Assembly (NCBI GenBank): GCA_001574975.1
Contig: KQ965732.1
Span: 1,188,131-1,252,130, forward strand
DNA: 64,000 bases
Reading direction: 5' to 3'
Source: Gonapodya prolifera JEL478
Taxonomy: Eukaryota; Monoblepharomycota; Monoblepharidomycetes; Monoblepharidales; Gonapodyaceae
The notes beneath the pieces are model-generated. The model made no database searches. It was not told where the DNA came from and saw only the letters and a program-made list of their open reading frames with translations. The stretch's first letter is position 1. Each line of letters starts with the position of its first letter. Both the position numbers and the translations under genes were made by a program. Positions 45,796-59,100 of this stretch are shown in pieces.

Positions 45796-48700
45796 CTAAA
45801 CGTTCAACTTCGCCATGGCTTCATCCAGCTCTTTTTGAAGGGTATCAAGTTGATCCTGTGCCTCGACGAGTACTCGGTTTCTAAATAAAAGAGTAGCGAA
45901 TGGAAATAAATTTGCGGTCCCTATCAAGCGTTCCTCGAACTTACTCGTGTGCCAACGCCTCTTTTATTCTCGCTTCCTGCACTGTACCGAGATCCTTGCT
46001 CCCTCGTGACCCCGGACTTCTCCGCCCCGAATCCCGACTCTCCCTGGCCTCAGGATACGCTGGAGGAAACTCGACATCGTCAATAGTCTGCGGTGCTTGG
46101 CGTCGCTTAAGATCGCGTTGGAGAATTTCATGTTGCTTTCCAAGCTATCAGTGATTGGAGAGTGTCATTAAACAATGTAGTTATGTACGTTCACGTGTTT
46201 CAACATACCTTCTCAATCTGCGCTGCCATCCATTCAGCCTTCTTGCCCGCAGCCTCCAACTCCGCCTCCCACTCCGCCATCTCTGCGCCTCCGGCACCCG
46301 TCCTCCGGACAGCCCGCCACATGCCAGCGAGAACTCGGTCAGCCCTGGCGCGGACCTCAGCTTGTCGCTTCGTGAGGGCTTGGAGTTTGGTTGCAATTCG
46401 GGTAGTGTTGGGTATGATGTGAGACGAAAGGGTGGCAGAAGCTGCAGAGAGTGTCGAGGATTGACGGGCGAGTTCCTTCTCAACGAGCTCAAGTCTGATT
46501 ACACGTCCGATTTGTCAAACTATGTGTGTACCGCGTCATTGAATCGAAAACTGACCTTCCTTCCGTTACGATCCCATCTTGCTGGATTTTCCCCGCATCA
46601 GCACCTACTTTCATTGCAACTTTTGCGATTCCGTTAACCATCTCTTCATCCGAACGTTCTTTCCGTCCTGCGTACAACGATCGTGGACGATCAAAATGTT
46701 CTCTCAAATGCCTCGGCATTTGGAATCGGTCGATATCAACCAATAGAGACCTGTACGCATCCGGGGGGATGTCCGCCGGAAGAAGGGCAGGAACTGATCC
46801 TTCCGGCACGTCACTCGGGCTGCTGGAAGCCGCATCTGTATCTTCTCCGGTCTCGTCCATGGTGCCATCCGGCACCGCCACCACCCCACATTCTCGTGTC
46901 AACACCAAGACCCCAGCACCCACTCCAGGTGCTTCAAATGTAGTCGCTCCGACTGGTGGGTCCCCGTCCTCTGTTGTAACTCGCGCACGGACCTCCGTCA
47001 TGTCGTCGTCCCCACCCAGCCATTCCACAACCGCCCGCTCAACATCGCCACCTTGAACCACTTTAGCCGCAACCTTGCGCAATCCCCGCACAGCTCCTCG
47101 CGCCGAGATTTCAAAAACGCCTTGATCGGTCGCCACCAGCACATGTGGGGAGGTCCCGTCACCCCTTTGGACGTGAACTGGAAGGGGAAGGACCGTGGAA
47201 GCCACACCAGAAGCTGCGGAGAGGGAGCACGGGAGCTCTATCGTCTCAAGAAGTGTCCAAGTCGGCGACTGAGGTACAGCTTTCACCAGTCGTTCCTCGT
47301 CGGAGTCTGATCGCCCGTTCCGAGTGGACGCCTTGGTTGATACAACAGCACCCACGTCCACTACCTCCTGACCAGACCCCACCGCCTTAAATTCATCCTC
47401 TGAATCCGAATGAAGACCCCAGCCACGACGCTTCTTCTTCGTCGTTGGAGGTCGTACGGTCGCTGTAGCAGGCTCCCTCATCTCAACCGGAGGTGGGGTG
47501 GGGCGCTCTCTCACCTCCCTGCCACCTTTGATAGGAGTGAACACCATGAGCTCTCTCACATCTCGAACATCTTGCTTTGACCCCGCTGAGAGACCCCTCG
47601 AGTCCTCCACTGGCACAGACCAGTGCCCCTCCACGTTTGCTCCCCCAATTACATCCACTGCGCCATCCGACCAGCTGAGGGCCACCATAAGGATTCCTGC
47701 CTGCGCCCCCACAGCGGCAATTCCAGTACAGACTCTCGGACTCGATGGCTTGGCCGCCTTCCCCCGTTGGACAGGGAGAGGACCCTGGCTGCTTGCGGTG
47801 GGTGCGCGGGGAAGGTGCACTGGCCGTGGTGTGACAGTGTCCGGGGAGGAAAGCGAGAATCCCTCGCCGCCTGCCCGCATGATGGTTTCAAGGAATTCGA
47901 GAGAAGTATCCAAGTCTGAATTAATAGGAGGGACAGATGCTGAGGAGGGGTAGTGCGAGGGGCGGCGAGGAGATGGCGGGGATGGGTGGGCGGTGGGTGC
48001 GGCGGTAACAGTGGGAGGGAGTGCGACGGTACGGCGTAGGAGATGGATAATTTCTGGAGGAATGACGCTGGGGACAGGATTTAAGGATGTGGGGTTGGTA
48101 TGGTAGGAGACGGGGAAATTGAGCACAAGTTGCGGACGGCGACCGTTGGACACGAACCTCTTAGTCGGCATTACAGGACACAGTCCCCAAATATCGCCGC
48201 CAGCTGTTGCTCCATACACCGCGAACCCTCCCCAGCCATCCGTTGGCGCTGGTCCGTATAATGTGTCGTTTTGATCTCGCTGAGGCGACTCCTTTCCCGC
48301 CGGAGAGTAACGGGGTAGAAATCCGAAGCAGAAGCCGGCAGGGTCGTGGAGGGGAGATGGAGATGGGAGAAAGGAGGGGTTGGGGAAGAGTTGGTGAGAC
48401 TGTTCGGGAAGGTCCGAGGAGGCGGAGAGGTCATAGATGCTGAGAGATAAGGTGGGGGAGGTGTAAACGAGTTTGCGATGAAGAGTGAATCGGAGCACGG
48501 CGAACTAATGACGCGAACAGACAGAACGAAATGGAGGCCGAAGTTGCAGCACGCGGAATCCTCCGTTTGCCCTTTTCGCCAAGTCTTCAATCTCAGATAA
48601 CGTACCGAAGCATTCCGTCTAGCGTCAGCACGCAAACGTGGGCAGCGTCCTGAGACATCGGGTGCCACGCGACTTGCACAATCGGGCAGGAGGCGTCGGT

Positions 48701-49621
48701 TGAGATGTCGAAGGCGCCGATGTCGAGGGCTTTACAAGCAATGATGGGCGAATTTGAGGTTGTGCCAGAGGAGGGGGTGCTTGAAGACGTGGAATTGGTG
48801 GAGATTGCAGAAGAGCGGGGGAGGACAATAACCCGAATGCGGTTCTCTCCAATGACCAGAAGGAGTCGACCAGATTGGTTTGGTATCAGTTGGATGACGT
48901 CGAACCCGATTTCTGTCGGTAGGTCCGGGGAGGCGGATAGATTGGCTCCGCGCTTCTTTTTCGAGAGGGGAGAGAGTGCCGGATGTGGTTTAGCGGGGTG
49001 AACTGGTGCAATAACCACAAAAGGTGCGGATGTGGCAAAGGAGTGGACAGCCTCGGCTGAGACTTTGACAGAGGTGGATGATTTGGAAGAACCAGATTTG
49101 GAAGCGAGAGTGTCCCACGCGTCGCGCGCGAGAGGAAGATGGAGCGCCCTGACAACTCTCGACCCAGGCACTGAAACAAAGATATCCTCTCCGCGAGACG
49201 CAATCAGGTTCGTACGTGGGAGGCTGGGGAAAGCCGGAACTGACTTGCTGCGTTGAGGATGGAAGATGGGATGTAGCGCCAGCATTTCCAGCCACGAATT
49301 CACGTAGGCGTCGGATCCTAGAGTCGGCGCGTTGAAAGGGAGGGCCGTGGCACTGCCCGAGATGCCCGCTCCCACGTTAGGGCTGGTTCCCCTTGGAGGA
49401 ACACCCCCCGTCGCTGCCGAACCGACTCCCGCCCCTTGTGCATTTCCCCCAGGCTTGGACGTGTCTGATCCAAAGAGTCCTCCTGTCGGATTCCCCGCTG
49501 GTGACCCGAATCCAAAGGGACTCTGTCCACCTGGCGAGGTGGACGGGAACAGACTGGTGAAGCCCGTCGCCGCGCCGCTTGTCGGTGGTTTCGATGGAGT
49601 TGTGAGAAAGGACAGACTCAT
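45796..49621 (-). CDS. NUP88: Nup88/Nup82-type nuclear pore protein
   Basis: Cytoplasmic-face nucleoporin. Start MSLSFLTTPSKPP at 49621. The first 60 residues are Gly/Ser/Pro-rich with PFGFG and GGLFGSD, resembling FG-repeat sequence. The beta-propeller follows (NLIASRGEDIFVSV, VVIAPVHP, LLLVIGENRIRVI, IVQVAWHPMSQDAAHVCVLT). An intron of about 150 bases joins GMLR to IYDLSASSDLPEQSHQLFP, exactly where family members read on. Further on: WGGFAVYGATAGGDIWGLCP, LLETIELP, PHVLVATDQGVFEIS, then ADIPPDAYRSLLVDIDRF and a coiled-coil C-terminus (EMAEWEAELEAAGKKAEW; DTLQKELDEAMAKLN) that in this family binds partner nucleoporins. Stop at 45796-45798. At least four introns. One long exon spans 46.5-48.4 kb. 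Confidence 0.85.
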
Positions 49622-49794
49622 GTGGCAGAGAACCGCGAATGGACCACGGAAAGGCCAAGGGGGGAAGTGACCGCCGGATTCTCATGGCCGAAGCGCAAGT
49701 CACAGTGCATGGGCATCAATCCAAAAACTAGAAAGCTTCTTGACTCTTAACAAATTACATTCATCAAAAAACATAACGTCCACATTCTTCGAAT

Positions 49795-51045
<1,251 letters not shown>

Positions 51046-51351
51046 TGGCCACCGATGTGAAGATGGGTAGAAGGCAATGTATGTCCGCCATAGAGATCCG
51101 ATGGCACGAGTGAAGGAGTGGATCGTTCAACATGCGATTATGGGGCATTGGGAAATACAGCGTACCAATCGGTGGCATCAGAAGGTTGAAAATAGGTGAT
51201 TTCTGTTCGGTGACATTTGCATCCGATCCGAACACCAAATGAGACATCCCGCTACTGACGCTTCTATTGCCTCTGCACTAAAACAACAACAACAATTTCA
51301 TGATTGATGAGATAGTCAACCTTTAAAATGAATGCAAATCGTCCGCCTCGG
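51046..51351. other. Short intergenic, upstream of hydratase 2
   Basis: About 300 bases between the stop of the NAD(P)-binding protein and the start of hydratase 2, both on the minus strand. Must hold a terminator and a promoter. Nothing specific seen. Confidence 0.5.
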
Positions 51352-52293
51352 TTAATAGGTCAAGGTGACCAGCTTATTTCTCCATCCATCCCCACTCCCC
51401 TGCCGAATTACGTTCTCAAAGATCCACTTCCCCACATCCCTCCTCGAAATCGTGTAGCCTACTGCCGGCCCTCTGATTTCATTCTTCGAGTCGTCCTTTG
51501 CGGCCTGGCCTGCTGCTATCACGTTTCCCCCATATACAGGTGGATCCACTGCTCCAACCCGCACCACCGGCGATCCCAGCTCCTCTCCGTCTGTGAGCAG
51601 CGACGGCCGCACAATTGTGAAACCCCCAAGGCAACCTGAAGTTGATCCAGGACGGTCCATCCACGCATTGACGACGACATTTTCCATGATCCGTTTGTCT
51701 TTGTGCGGGACCGCGAGCAGCCAATGGTATAGTGGGCGGAAGAGGAACGGCACATCCTCGTGGCGGTCATCGATTCCCGTGGAGGTCACCACAGTCAGGT
51801 GAGGTCGCCAGTCCCGTCTCTCTGGCACATCTGCACTCTGGATTGCACGGACAGCATCAACAACACATTTGGCTGCTTTTTCGCAGATGTGCGGGTCCAC
51901 AAGCGTGATGGGATATATGCTCCACTGGAGCGCAGGAGCTCCGCCGACTCCACAAACGAAAACGTCTGCGGGGCGACCGCCAGGGAAGGACATCAACACG
52001 GACACAACAGCAGTTGCGTCGGTGACATCGCCGGTTATCACGGTGAGAGTGCCGGAAATCGTTTCCAGATCGAGATTGTGGTATGTGCGGAGTTGATCGT
52101 AGAGCTTGGCCGGGTTACGGGCGACTTCATTTGCCATGAGAGCATCCGATGACATAACCTCGCAAGGCATTTCAATATGGACGTTTCACTCACGCGCAGA
52201 GCATATGAATCCATCAGCGAGGGCGGCGGCAAGGGCAGATCCGGCACATCCTCCTGTTGCTCCAAAGAATGTGACTGTTGGCTTGGCTGACAT
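51352..52293 (-). CDS. NAD(P)-binding Rossmann protein (atypical SDR/NmrA-like)
   Basis: Start MSAKPTVTFFGATGGCAGSA at 52293, giving the glycine-rich NAD(P) turn GATGGCAG of atypical short-chain reductases. An intron of about 75 bases (GTGAGTG...AATGAAG) joins FICSA to LARNPAKLYDQL, the expected SDR strand-turn. Later features: LTVITGDVTDATAVV (SDR xDxxD-type turn), ADVFVCGVGGAP, VVTSTGIDD, LYHWLLAVPHKDKRIMENVV (position of the usual YxxxK; no clear catalytic Tyr), FTIVRPSLL and RRDVGKWIFENVI. It fits NAD(P)-sensing or reductase proteins with a degenerate active site, common in fungi. Substrate unknown. Single intron. Confidence 0.8.
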
Positions 52294-52571
52294 GGTGAAA
52301 TTGCTTCGATTTGCGGTCTCTGCTTCTTCGAGAGAATCGTTAAAAGCGGATTCGCCGGATACGTGGCGGGTTGCGATGCGTGGCTGTGTAGTGAGTTGCG
52401 CGAAACCGGCAGATCATTCTTATCGTCGTTGGCCAGAAGTGGCACTGACTCAAGTTCTTGTTGTTGTTACAAGGCGGAGCAACAGAAAATGAAAATGTAC
52501 TGCAAACTACGCACGAAAATGAATTGTAAAAATCTAATGGCATTCCCACGCACACACTCGTGATCCCCTTT

Positions 52572-53830
52572 TCACATGACCGAGCACTCTTCAACATCAT
52601 CCTCCGAATCATCATACTCATCGACCCTCCTCCATGTCTTCTTCGGCTTCGCGCGAGACTTGTTGGAATAGTTGTCGGTCATCACCAGTACCTCGTCGTC
52701 AGTCTCCTCTCCTTGAACCTTCCAGTCGTCCTTGTTCTTGAGCTTGAAGTTTTGGAAGACCCATTGGATGTGGTCCTCACGGTGGTACCCCACGGAGGCG
52801 ATGGCGAGAGCGATCTTTGCGCACTTGATGTGTGATACCGTGCCTGGCTTAAAACTGAACAGCTTGCCGTTGATGAGATTCTTCATTGTAGCGGGTATCG
52901 CGACACGACGGGTTTCTGCATTGGAAAATTGTTGGTTGCGGATTTACTCAAAACGACAACGCGAGAGTCGAAATTATCACCAACCATCGCCCTTGTATGC
53001 ACGCTGCATCTTGAAAATGGGGATAATTTCCCCCGACGGCTGGGCTGCTCCACGTGCCTGTTGACTCGACTCTGCGAACGTCGGGTGTGAGCGCGGTGGT
53101 GTGCAGAGATCCAACGCTTTTCGCACATGAGCGACGAGGGAAGAGAAGCTCTCGACGTCCCCAAACATCCTGAATTACGGTGAACGGTAGGTTCGGTTCA
53201 GTACCAGTCCACCGCAAAAGACGAGAGAAGATTGACAGCACGCTCACCTCACACGGTAGTGGTAGTCATACTTGAAATCCACTGCCGCCAGGGTTCCCAC
53301 CGGAGCGTACACTCTCACTTGCATCTCCAACGTGCGAGGGTCTTCCCCACCAACGCCGTTCTCCCAGTTGGCCCAACCGGTTATCAAGTAGACACTCTTT
53401 TCAAGGGTGGTGGCAACAGCGTCGGCGTTGAGGAGTTGCTTGCATTAGGAAACAAGCTTTTTGAGAGCCTCGATGGCGACGGTGAATCCTCTGTTAGTGT
53501 CCGCGTCGTCAAAGTCGTACTCCTTGTTCTCGTAACTTTGCTCGACCTATGTACGTTCTCTGCAATTGCAAAACGTGTGAGGGATGGTGTGATTTTTTGA
53601 TACCTCAATAAAGGGGTCGTGAAGAAACGTACATGTGGTACTTCTCCCACTGCTCTTCTGTGGCATCGGCATCGTTGGGAGCCAAGAGGCCCCTCCTTTC
53701 CACGCATTTCTTTCCCCATTGGCCTTCGGGAGCGCTGTCAAGAATAGCAGGGGTACAGGAACCGTGGGTGCTGCTTCCAACATGGGACCTATTCTCACCC
53801 CTTCAACTATAAGACCTGATGAAGGCCGGA
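52572..53830 (-). CDS. Unrecognised protein with acidic C-terminus; odd in-frame stop
   Basis: Five-prime end uncertain, somewhere before 53780. Coding stretches in order: ILDSAPEGQWGKKC and GLLAPNDADATEEQWEKYHM (53640-53760); NKEYDFDDADTNRGFTVAIE (53465-53530); LLNADAVATTLEKSVYLITG and ENGVGGEDPRTLEMQVRVYA (53270-53435); MFGDVESFSSLVAHVRKALD (52985-53168); MKNLINGKLFSFKPGTVSHI to an acidic end DDSEDDVEECSVM (52572-52890). Several introns close normally. At 53445-53447 a TAA lies in frame between two plainly coding parts, inside a 15-base GT...AG stretch (53439-53453). No domain recognised. The KxxWRRVDEYDDSEDD tail is highly acidic and probably disordered. Confidence 0.6.
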
Positions 53831-54789
53831 CTATAACGCGTGCACAAACGTTCTCTTATGTCTGGAGGCTCGCAGAAATGTACTTTACGAAGACACTGAA
53901 ACATCGAGTGTGGAGTGGACGAGGTCATTCGCGGTTATCGAAATCTGAGCTGACACGCAACAGTAGACACTTGAACCAAACTAAAAGCATCACTGTAGAC
54001 GTTGAGAGGCTCACAAAAGAGTGGAACCGGCCTATCCTGCAAAATAGCGAAGCGACAAATCAAGATATCGCACACAAGGTGCTCGAAACAGTTTGGACAA
54101 TGAAGCCGAAAGCTCTAAACTATCACTTCAGGCTTAATTGTCCACAGTGCTTCGAATTTGTGTGAATCGATCGCTTGGAACCGTTTTCAATGAATAGGTT
54201 TGGTTCACTACCCAATTACTATGGGAATTGGGCATCAAGGTATCACAGGTCCAGAAATCCTGTCGTGCATTTCGACTTTATGTAAAGACGCAGAGTAGGG
54301 TGAAATGTTGTCGCTGGCGATACGCCTCCAGGAGGGCTGCTTCCATTCCATCGCCCCATCCGTGACGCCAAGAACGATGAGGCAAAACGAACTGCATTGA
54401 CTGCAGTTTCTCATCAGTCCCAACAAATAATGGCTTGACCGATTCGCGAACAAGGACACAGTGATGCTGGGTTGGTGCTTTGTGTTTGGCACAAGAACTG
54501 TGGCAGCGGTCGGTGTGCAGGGTCGCCCAACGAAATTTCACAGAGCGCACATCCATCCATCCATCCATCGATAGGACAAAGTGGGTTTCGTGGACTAGCT
54601 GCCGGATTTTGTTAACTGGGTGGACGCGCGGACGTCGATTGTGCTGATTCTGACTGGAAATTCCTCCTCACCTTCCATTCACTCCCCACCCGTTCAATTC
54701 AACACAACCCCCTACCCTCCATCCCCTCTACCACCCTCCTTACTTGAACCTCTTTCAACAAACACCTCAATCTTGACTCGCAGTCTGAA
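53831..54789. other. Intergenic with CATC microsatellite
   Basis: No supported gene. An open frame on the plus strand reaching 54165 overlaps the unknown minus-strand gene and lacks support. A short (CATC)n run lies at about 54549-54568. The last few hundred bases are pyrimidine-rich and should hold the RPS13 promoter and leader. Confidence 0.5.
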
Positions 54790-55630
54790 ATGGGCCGTCT
54801 CCACTCCAACGGGTACGTGCTCCCGTATCTCTCGTGCCCCCGTTTATTCTCTCACACTTCTTGTCTACTTCATTGCTCCTCTATAGAAAGGGTATTTCCT
54901 CCTCGGCGCTCCCCTACAGACGCACCCCCCCTTCGTGGCTCAAGACCTCCCCCGAAGAGGTTGTCGAGCAGATTACGAAGCTCGCCAAGAAGGGTGCCAC
55001 CCCCTCTCAGATCGGCGTCCAGCTGAGGGATGCTCACGGAATCGCCCAGGTCCGCTTCGTAACCGGTAACAAGATTCTCAGGATCCTGAAGGCCAACGGT
55101 GAGTTGCAGATGAGGACCACAGGTTGGGTGGGAAGGGAAAAGGGAGGAGGATAGAACGCAAGCTGGAACAGCGACGTGCAAGATGTCCGCAATCCTCGCC
55201 AGAGATTACAAATGAAAAATCTGTGGAATCCAGGACTCGGATGTCGGAGTCAGGCAAATCCAGACCGACGAATGTGGCGAATGCTCTCGAGATTGTCCCG
55301 TAAGAGGCGTCTCATCACAACAATGTGGATCATTTAACGGCGCGCTCGTTGTCTTTTGGGACAATTTTCGTGCATCATCTCTGACCGTCGTACCACTCCG
55401 CCCACCCAGGCATGGCCCCCGAGATCCCCGAAGACCTGTACCACCTGATCAAAAAAGCTGTCGCCATTCGCAAGCACCTTGAGCGCAACCGCAAGGACAC
55501 TGACGGAAAGTTCCGCCTCATTCTCGTCGAGTCCCGTATCCACCGTCTGGCCCGTTACTACAAGACTGCCGGACAGCTCCCTGCCGCGTGGAAGTACGAG
55601 TCCTCCACTGCCTCTGCGTTGGTCGCTTAA
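54790..55630 (+). CDS. RPS13: Cytosolic ribosomal protein uS15 (RPS13)
   Basis: Small-subunit ribosomal protein. Exons 54790-54812, 54887-55098 and 55410-55630 close in phase and give the full-length family protein of about 150 residues: [49 protein letters not shown], then [18 protein letters not shown] and [16 protein letters not shown], ending SSTASALVA. The tiny first exon (eight codons) and long second intron (311 bases against about 60 elsewhere) fit ribosomal-protein genes, where introns often have regulatory roles. The leader before the ATG is pyrimidine-rich. Confidence 0.97.
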
Positions 55631-56161
55631 GTGGCTGGAGGCGATGGCGGGGCTGGATTGGATGTGGTGTCGACGTGGATGGTGTTTGTGGTGGAGGTGG
55701 CGTGGTGGATAGGCACGTGTTTGGACGCGCAGTGTCGGATACATAGAGGGCTGGGATTTTCTTCCATGGGGCAGATCGCGCCCCCTGTTCGCGTGGGGTG
55801 GATGGGGCGTGCATGGGGTGGACGTTCTCTGTGGGGTTCCCTTCTCCGAATGTGCGATCGCGTGGGCGGAACCGGAGCCTGGACACCTATGTTGTGTGGT
55901 TGTTTGTTAGCGCAAATATATCGAAACTTTGGGTTCACTCCTTGCGCGTTCCTTGTGAAATCTCGTGTTAGTTGGGGAGTTGGCTGATACTGGGGATTTC
56001 GTCAGCGAATTCTTCCCGCGGCCATGAACGTATTCGTAATTTATTTCGTGGCGTTACATAAAACTCTTTTTTGGGTGTAATGACAGCATCTACATATGTG
56101 ACAACACCAAAAACCAACCCCGGCACGTTTTTACCAGAGCATAAATAGACTCGTGCACCCG
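55631..56161. other. Intergenic between convergent RPS13 and GPI13
   Basis: About 530 bases holding the two 3' untranslated regions. A plus-strand frame runs through part of it (55631-55987) but its composition (Gly/Trp/Val-rich, no domain) gives no support for a gene. Confidence 0.55.
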
Positions 56162-59100
56162 TTACTCATCCTTCCCGCCTCTTTCCACTCTTGCCCCCGT
56201 CCCCTTGACCCTGTCCACCCACTCCTCGTTCCCCTTCTTGGCCCTCCACCAGAGCAAACCGGCCAGCATGGCCCCTAGATCGCCAACAATAGCTAAAAGC
56301 CCCGCATACATCCACCTGGGCGCAAACACGCTCCACACCATCAAATGTCTGCGGAGGTATATGAGCGCAGCCATGGACACCGCCGCGGGGGCAAAAGAGA
56401 GTGCCGCGTAGGCGGCCAGGGCCGTCCGCACGGCGCCAGGTGTTGCCTTTGGACCAACGAGCAAGGGAGGTGCCAGGGACGCCACAAGGGGGCCTCCGAC
56501 AGAATTGAGCGTGACGAAAATGGGTGAGAATATGTATGACACCTCGCGAAGACCAATGAACCCTGCCGACCAGTCGGCGCTGGTCAAGGTAGCTTGGTGG
56601 GCAGAGGAGAAGTAAGAGTGGAGCGAGAGGAGGTGGAGAAATGCAAGGAGGACAAGGGTTGTGGACCCGGAGGGGTAGCGGACGCGGTAGGTTTCGGAAA
56701 CCACGCGAAGATGAAGTATGCAGAACACGATGGCCGCCATGGTGGCCCCCGTGGCGGGTTTTTGCATGATGATAAGGGAACTTCCGGCGGACACGACAGC
56801 AAGAATATAAGCGCCCGCGGCGGACGCTCCCGCGCCGACAAGCTTGACTGTCTTGGCGCCTCCGAGGGAGACTCCGAACGTATTCCGCGCCCCGTTTGAT
56901 GAAGGTGCCGGTAATGATTCCGCCGACGTGATGTCGACACCTGTGCAGACAGGCCAGACCCACCACGATACCGTGGCGGCGAGAACGCAGGGGAGCCATC
57001 CGTACCGCACGAGGGAGATTTTGGCCTCGAGAACCGGAGTACGCCACACCATCGCGGAAGAGTTGTGGTTTTCGAGGAGCTCGAGTGCCCAGTAGCAAAC
57101 GGTGAGCGCGAGAATAGACGCCGAGAGTCCAAGAATCAGTGGAGAGGCCCCACGAATACCGCCGACAGACGTTCTTACAATCCAGACGGTCAGCGCTATT
57201 AACGCCAAGCAGCTGAACACGGCGAAACCGAGCCCAGTGGACGTTGCAAGCGCCGTGGACTCGCAGTGCGGGAAGATCTCCAACTGCTCGGGTCTGCACG
57301 CTCTCACGCGGCCTGTGGCAAACACAGATGCCGCGGCGACGAGAGACGCGAGGACAGGAGCCCGCATAAGGCGGTGCGTTTGGTCCGGCGCGGTGGGGTT
57401 GACCACTGATGCGGCTTCCAGAGCGTGGACCAGGAGGAGTGCGATGAGGGACCACTGCACGATGGTATCTTCGTGGATCGTAAACGTGTCCGAGACTAGA
57501 GATCCGGCGTGGAAGAGAACGGGGAAGAAAAAGAAGGAGACCGAAACGGGTGTGCCACGGATAACCTGCTTGATGTTTGCGATGCTGCCCCAGCTGAGCA
57601 TTGCGTTGACGAGATGTAGTGTCACACCAGCCGCAATGGCAGCACCCATGTTATGTAAAGTGGATGCCCGCGTGGTCAGAACGCCTTCCACGCGGCTGTT
57701 GGGCGGCAGCAGCCCCACCAAGGAGGGAAGCATGTAACGGAACACGAATCGGAACGCGAGGAATGCTGTCGTGCCCCCGGTAACGGCGGTGGTCCACGAC
57801 GGCCGCGCGATCGGAGACGGTGGGTTCCAAATTGTCGCCAGCCACACACTCGCGCCTCCAATGACCGCGCCAGCCGCCGCCGCGACACCCGCTACCATCA
57901 ACGGAACGTCAAAAGAGGCCCATGCGCCACGGCATTCATCCAGAACGGCGCGCGCATATGACGCAAGGGATGTGTAGGCTTCCAAGTACAGTTGTCGAAG
58001 CTGGTCGCCTCTAATGGTTCCTTTGCTCCAGGCCTCCTCGAATGCCGCCATGGCGTTGGATGCAGTGCTCATTTTCAACCGAAGCGCCACGACAGTGGCG
58101 TCAGGAAGGTCGGACGGGCTGGCGGCGATGTAGGTCGCGAGATACTTTTCGATCTGCCTGGCGTTGCGATATGTCACGTGGAGGAGGTGCACCGCCGGCG
58201 GCACAGTCGTGCCGGAGGGCGTGAACCATAGAAGCTGGGGAATGACGAGGCCCAGATTGGCGAATGGAATCGGGAGGCGAAGCAGGTAGGACAGGGTAGG
58301 GGTGAAGTCGATCTGTGGTATGGCGTCCTTGGAAATTGTGGCCAAGAGGGAGTCGTCCAGCCCTCGGTCATCCAGAGCGCTGGCGCTGTGCGTATCCCGC
58401 ACTCCCCCGACCGAGTACGCAAACAGTCCCGCTTCCACCTCTTCCTTGGTCTCACCGCCGTGGTCGCCTCTGTAGTCCATCCCGTGGTCTCCCGCGAACA
58501 CGAGCAATGTCCACTCGTCGAGCCATCCGGTGAGATTGCGAAGGACACTGTTCCACTGGGCCAGCTTCGTGGTCATTGCGGGATGATTCGGGTGGTATCG
58601 GTGCCCGGCGTGGTCCACGCCGAGCGGATGGGCCAGGAGGAGGTCAAAAGGAATCCGTCGATCTTGGTCAGAGTCGCTGAATATCCGCGTCAGGTGGTCG
58701 ATGACGCCGTCGTCGACTGTGTGCAAATCCCAACTGTTGGAAACAAGGAGTTGATGAAGACGAAAGGCCTAGGGCGAAAGGGGCGCTATGAAACTCACAC
58801 GTTGAAGCTTGGATACGGGTTGATGGGGTCGTAGTTGGGATGAGTTCCCTGCGACTGAAATCGCGCTCGAGTCGTAGCGAAGTCCTCAGGAAACAGACCC
58901 ATCCACGTGTCATCTCCAACAAAAAGAAGCTTGCGCCGTGCCTTTCCCACCAATTGCGTCACGAGATTGTCTTCCAGGAACGTGTGGCCCTCTGCGAAAA
59001 AGTTTGCGCCCACATCGATGATCGTCGGAAGTGATCCTGTGGTGAGCGCCTTGAGGCGCTGCAGAGTCGTTGTCGGGGGGTCTGCATTGAATTTAAGAAG

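Noticed and set aside
47498-47953. A 151-codon plus-strand frame opposite the Nup88-like gene.
   Set aside because: Antisense shadow of the long exon, no domain and no splice context.
54549-54568. (CATC)n run as a possible functional repeat.
   Set aside because: Only about five units; an ordinary microsatellite.
55099-55409. Possible intron-hosted C/D box snoRNA in RPS13, as in vertebrates.
   Set aside because: I found CTGA near the end but no convincing TGATGA C box or terminal stem.
56166-57455. A 429-codon open frame overlapping GPI13 on the same strand.
   Set aside because: It is another frame of the GPI13 exon, kept open by GC-rich third positions; it has no domain and GPI13 fits its family throughout.
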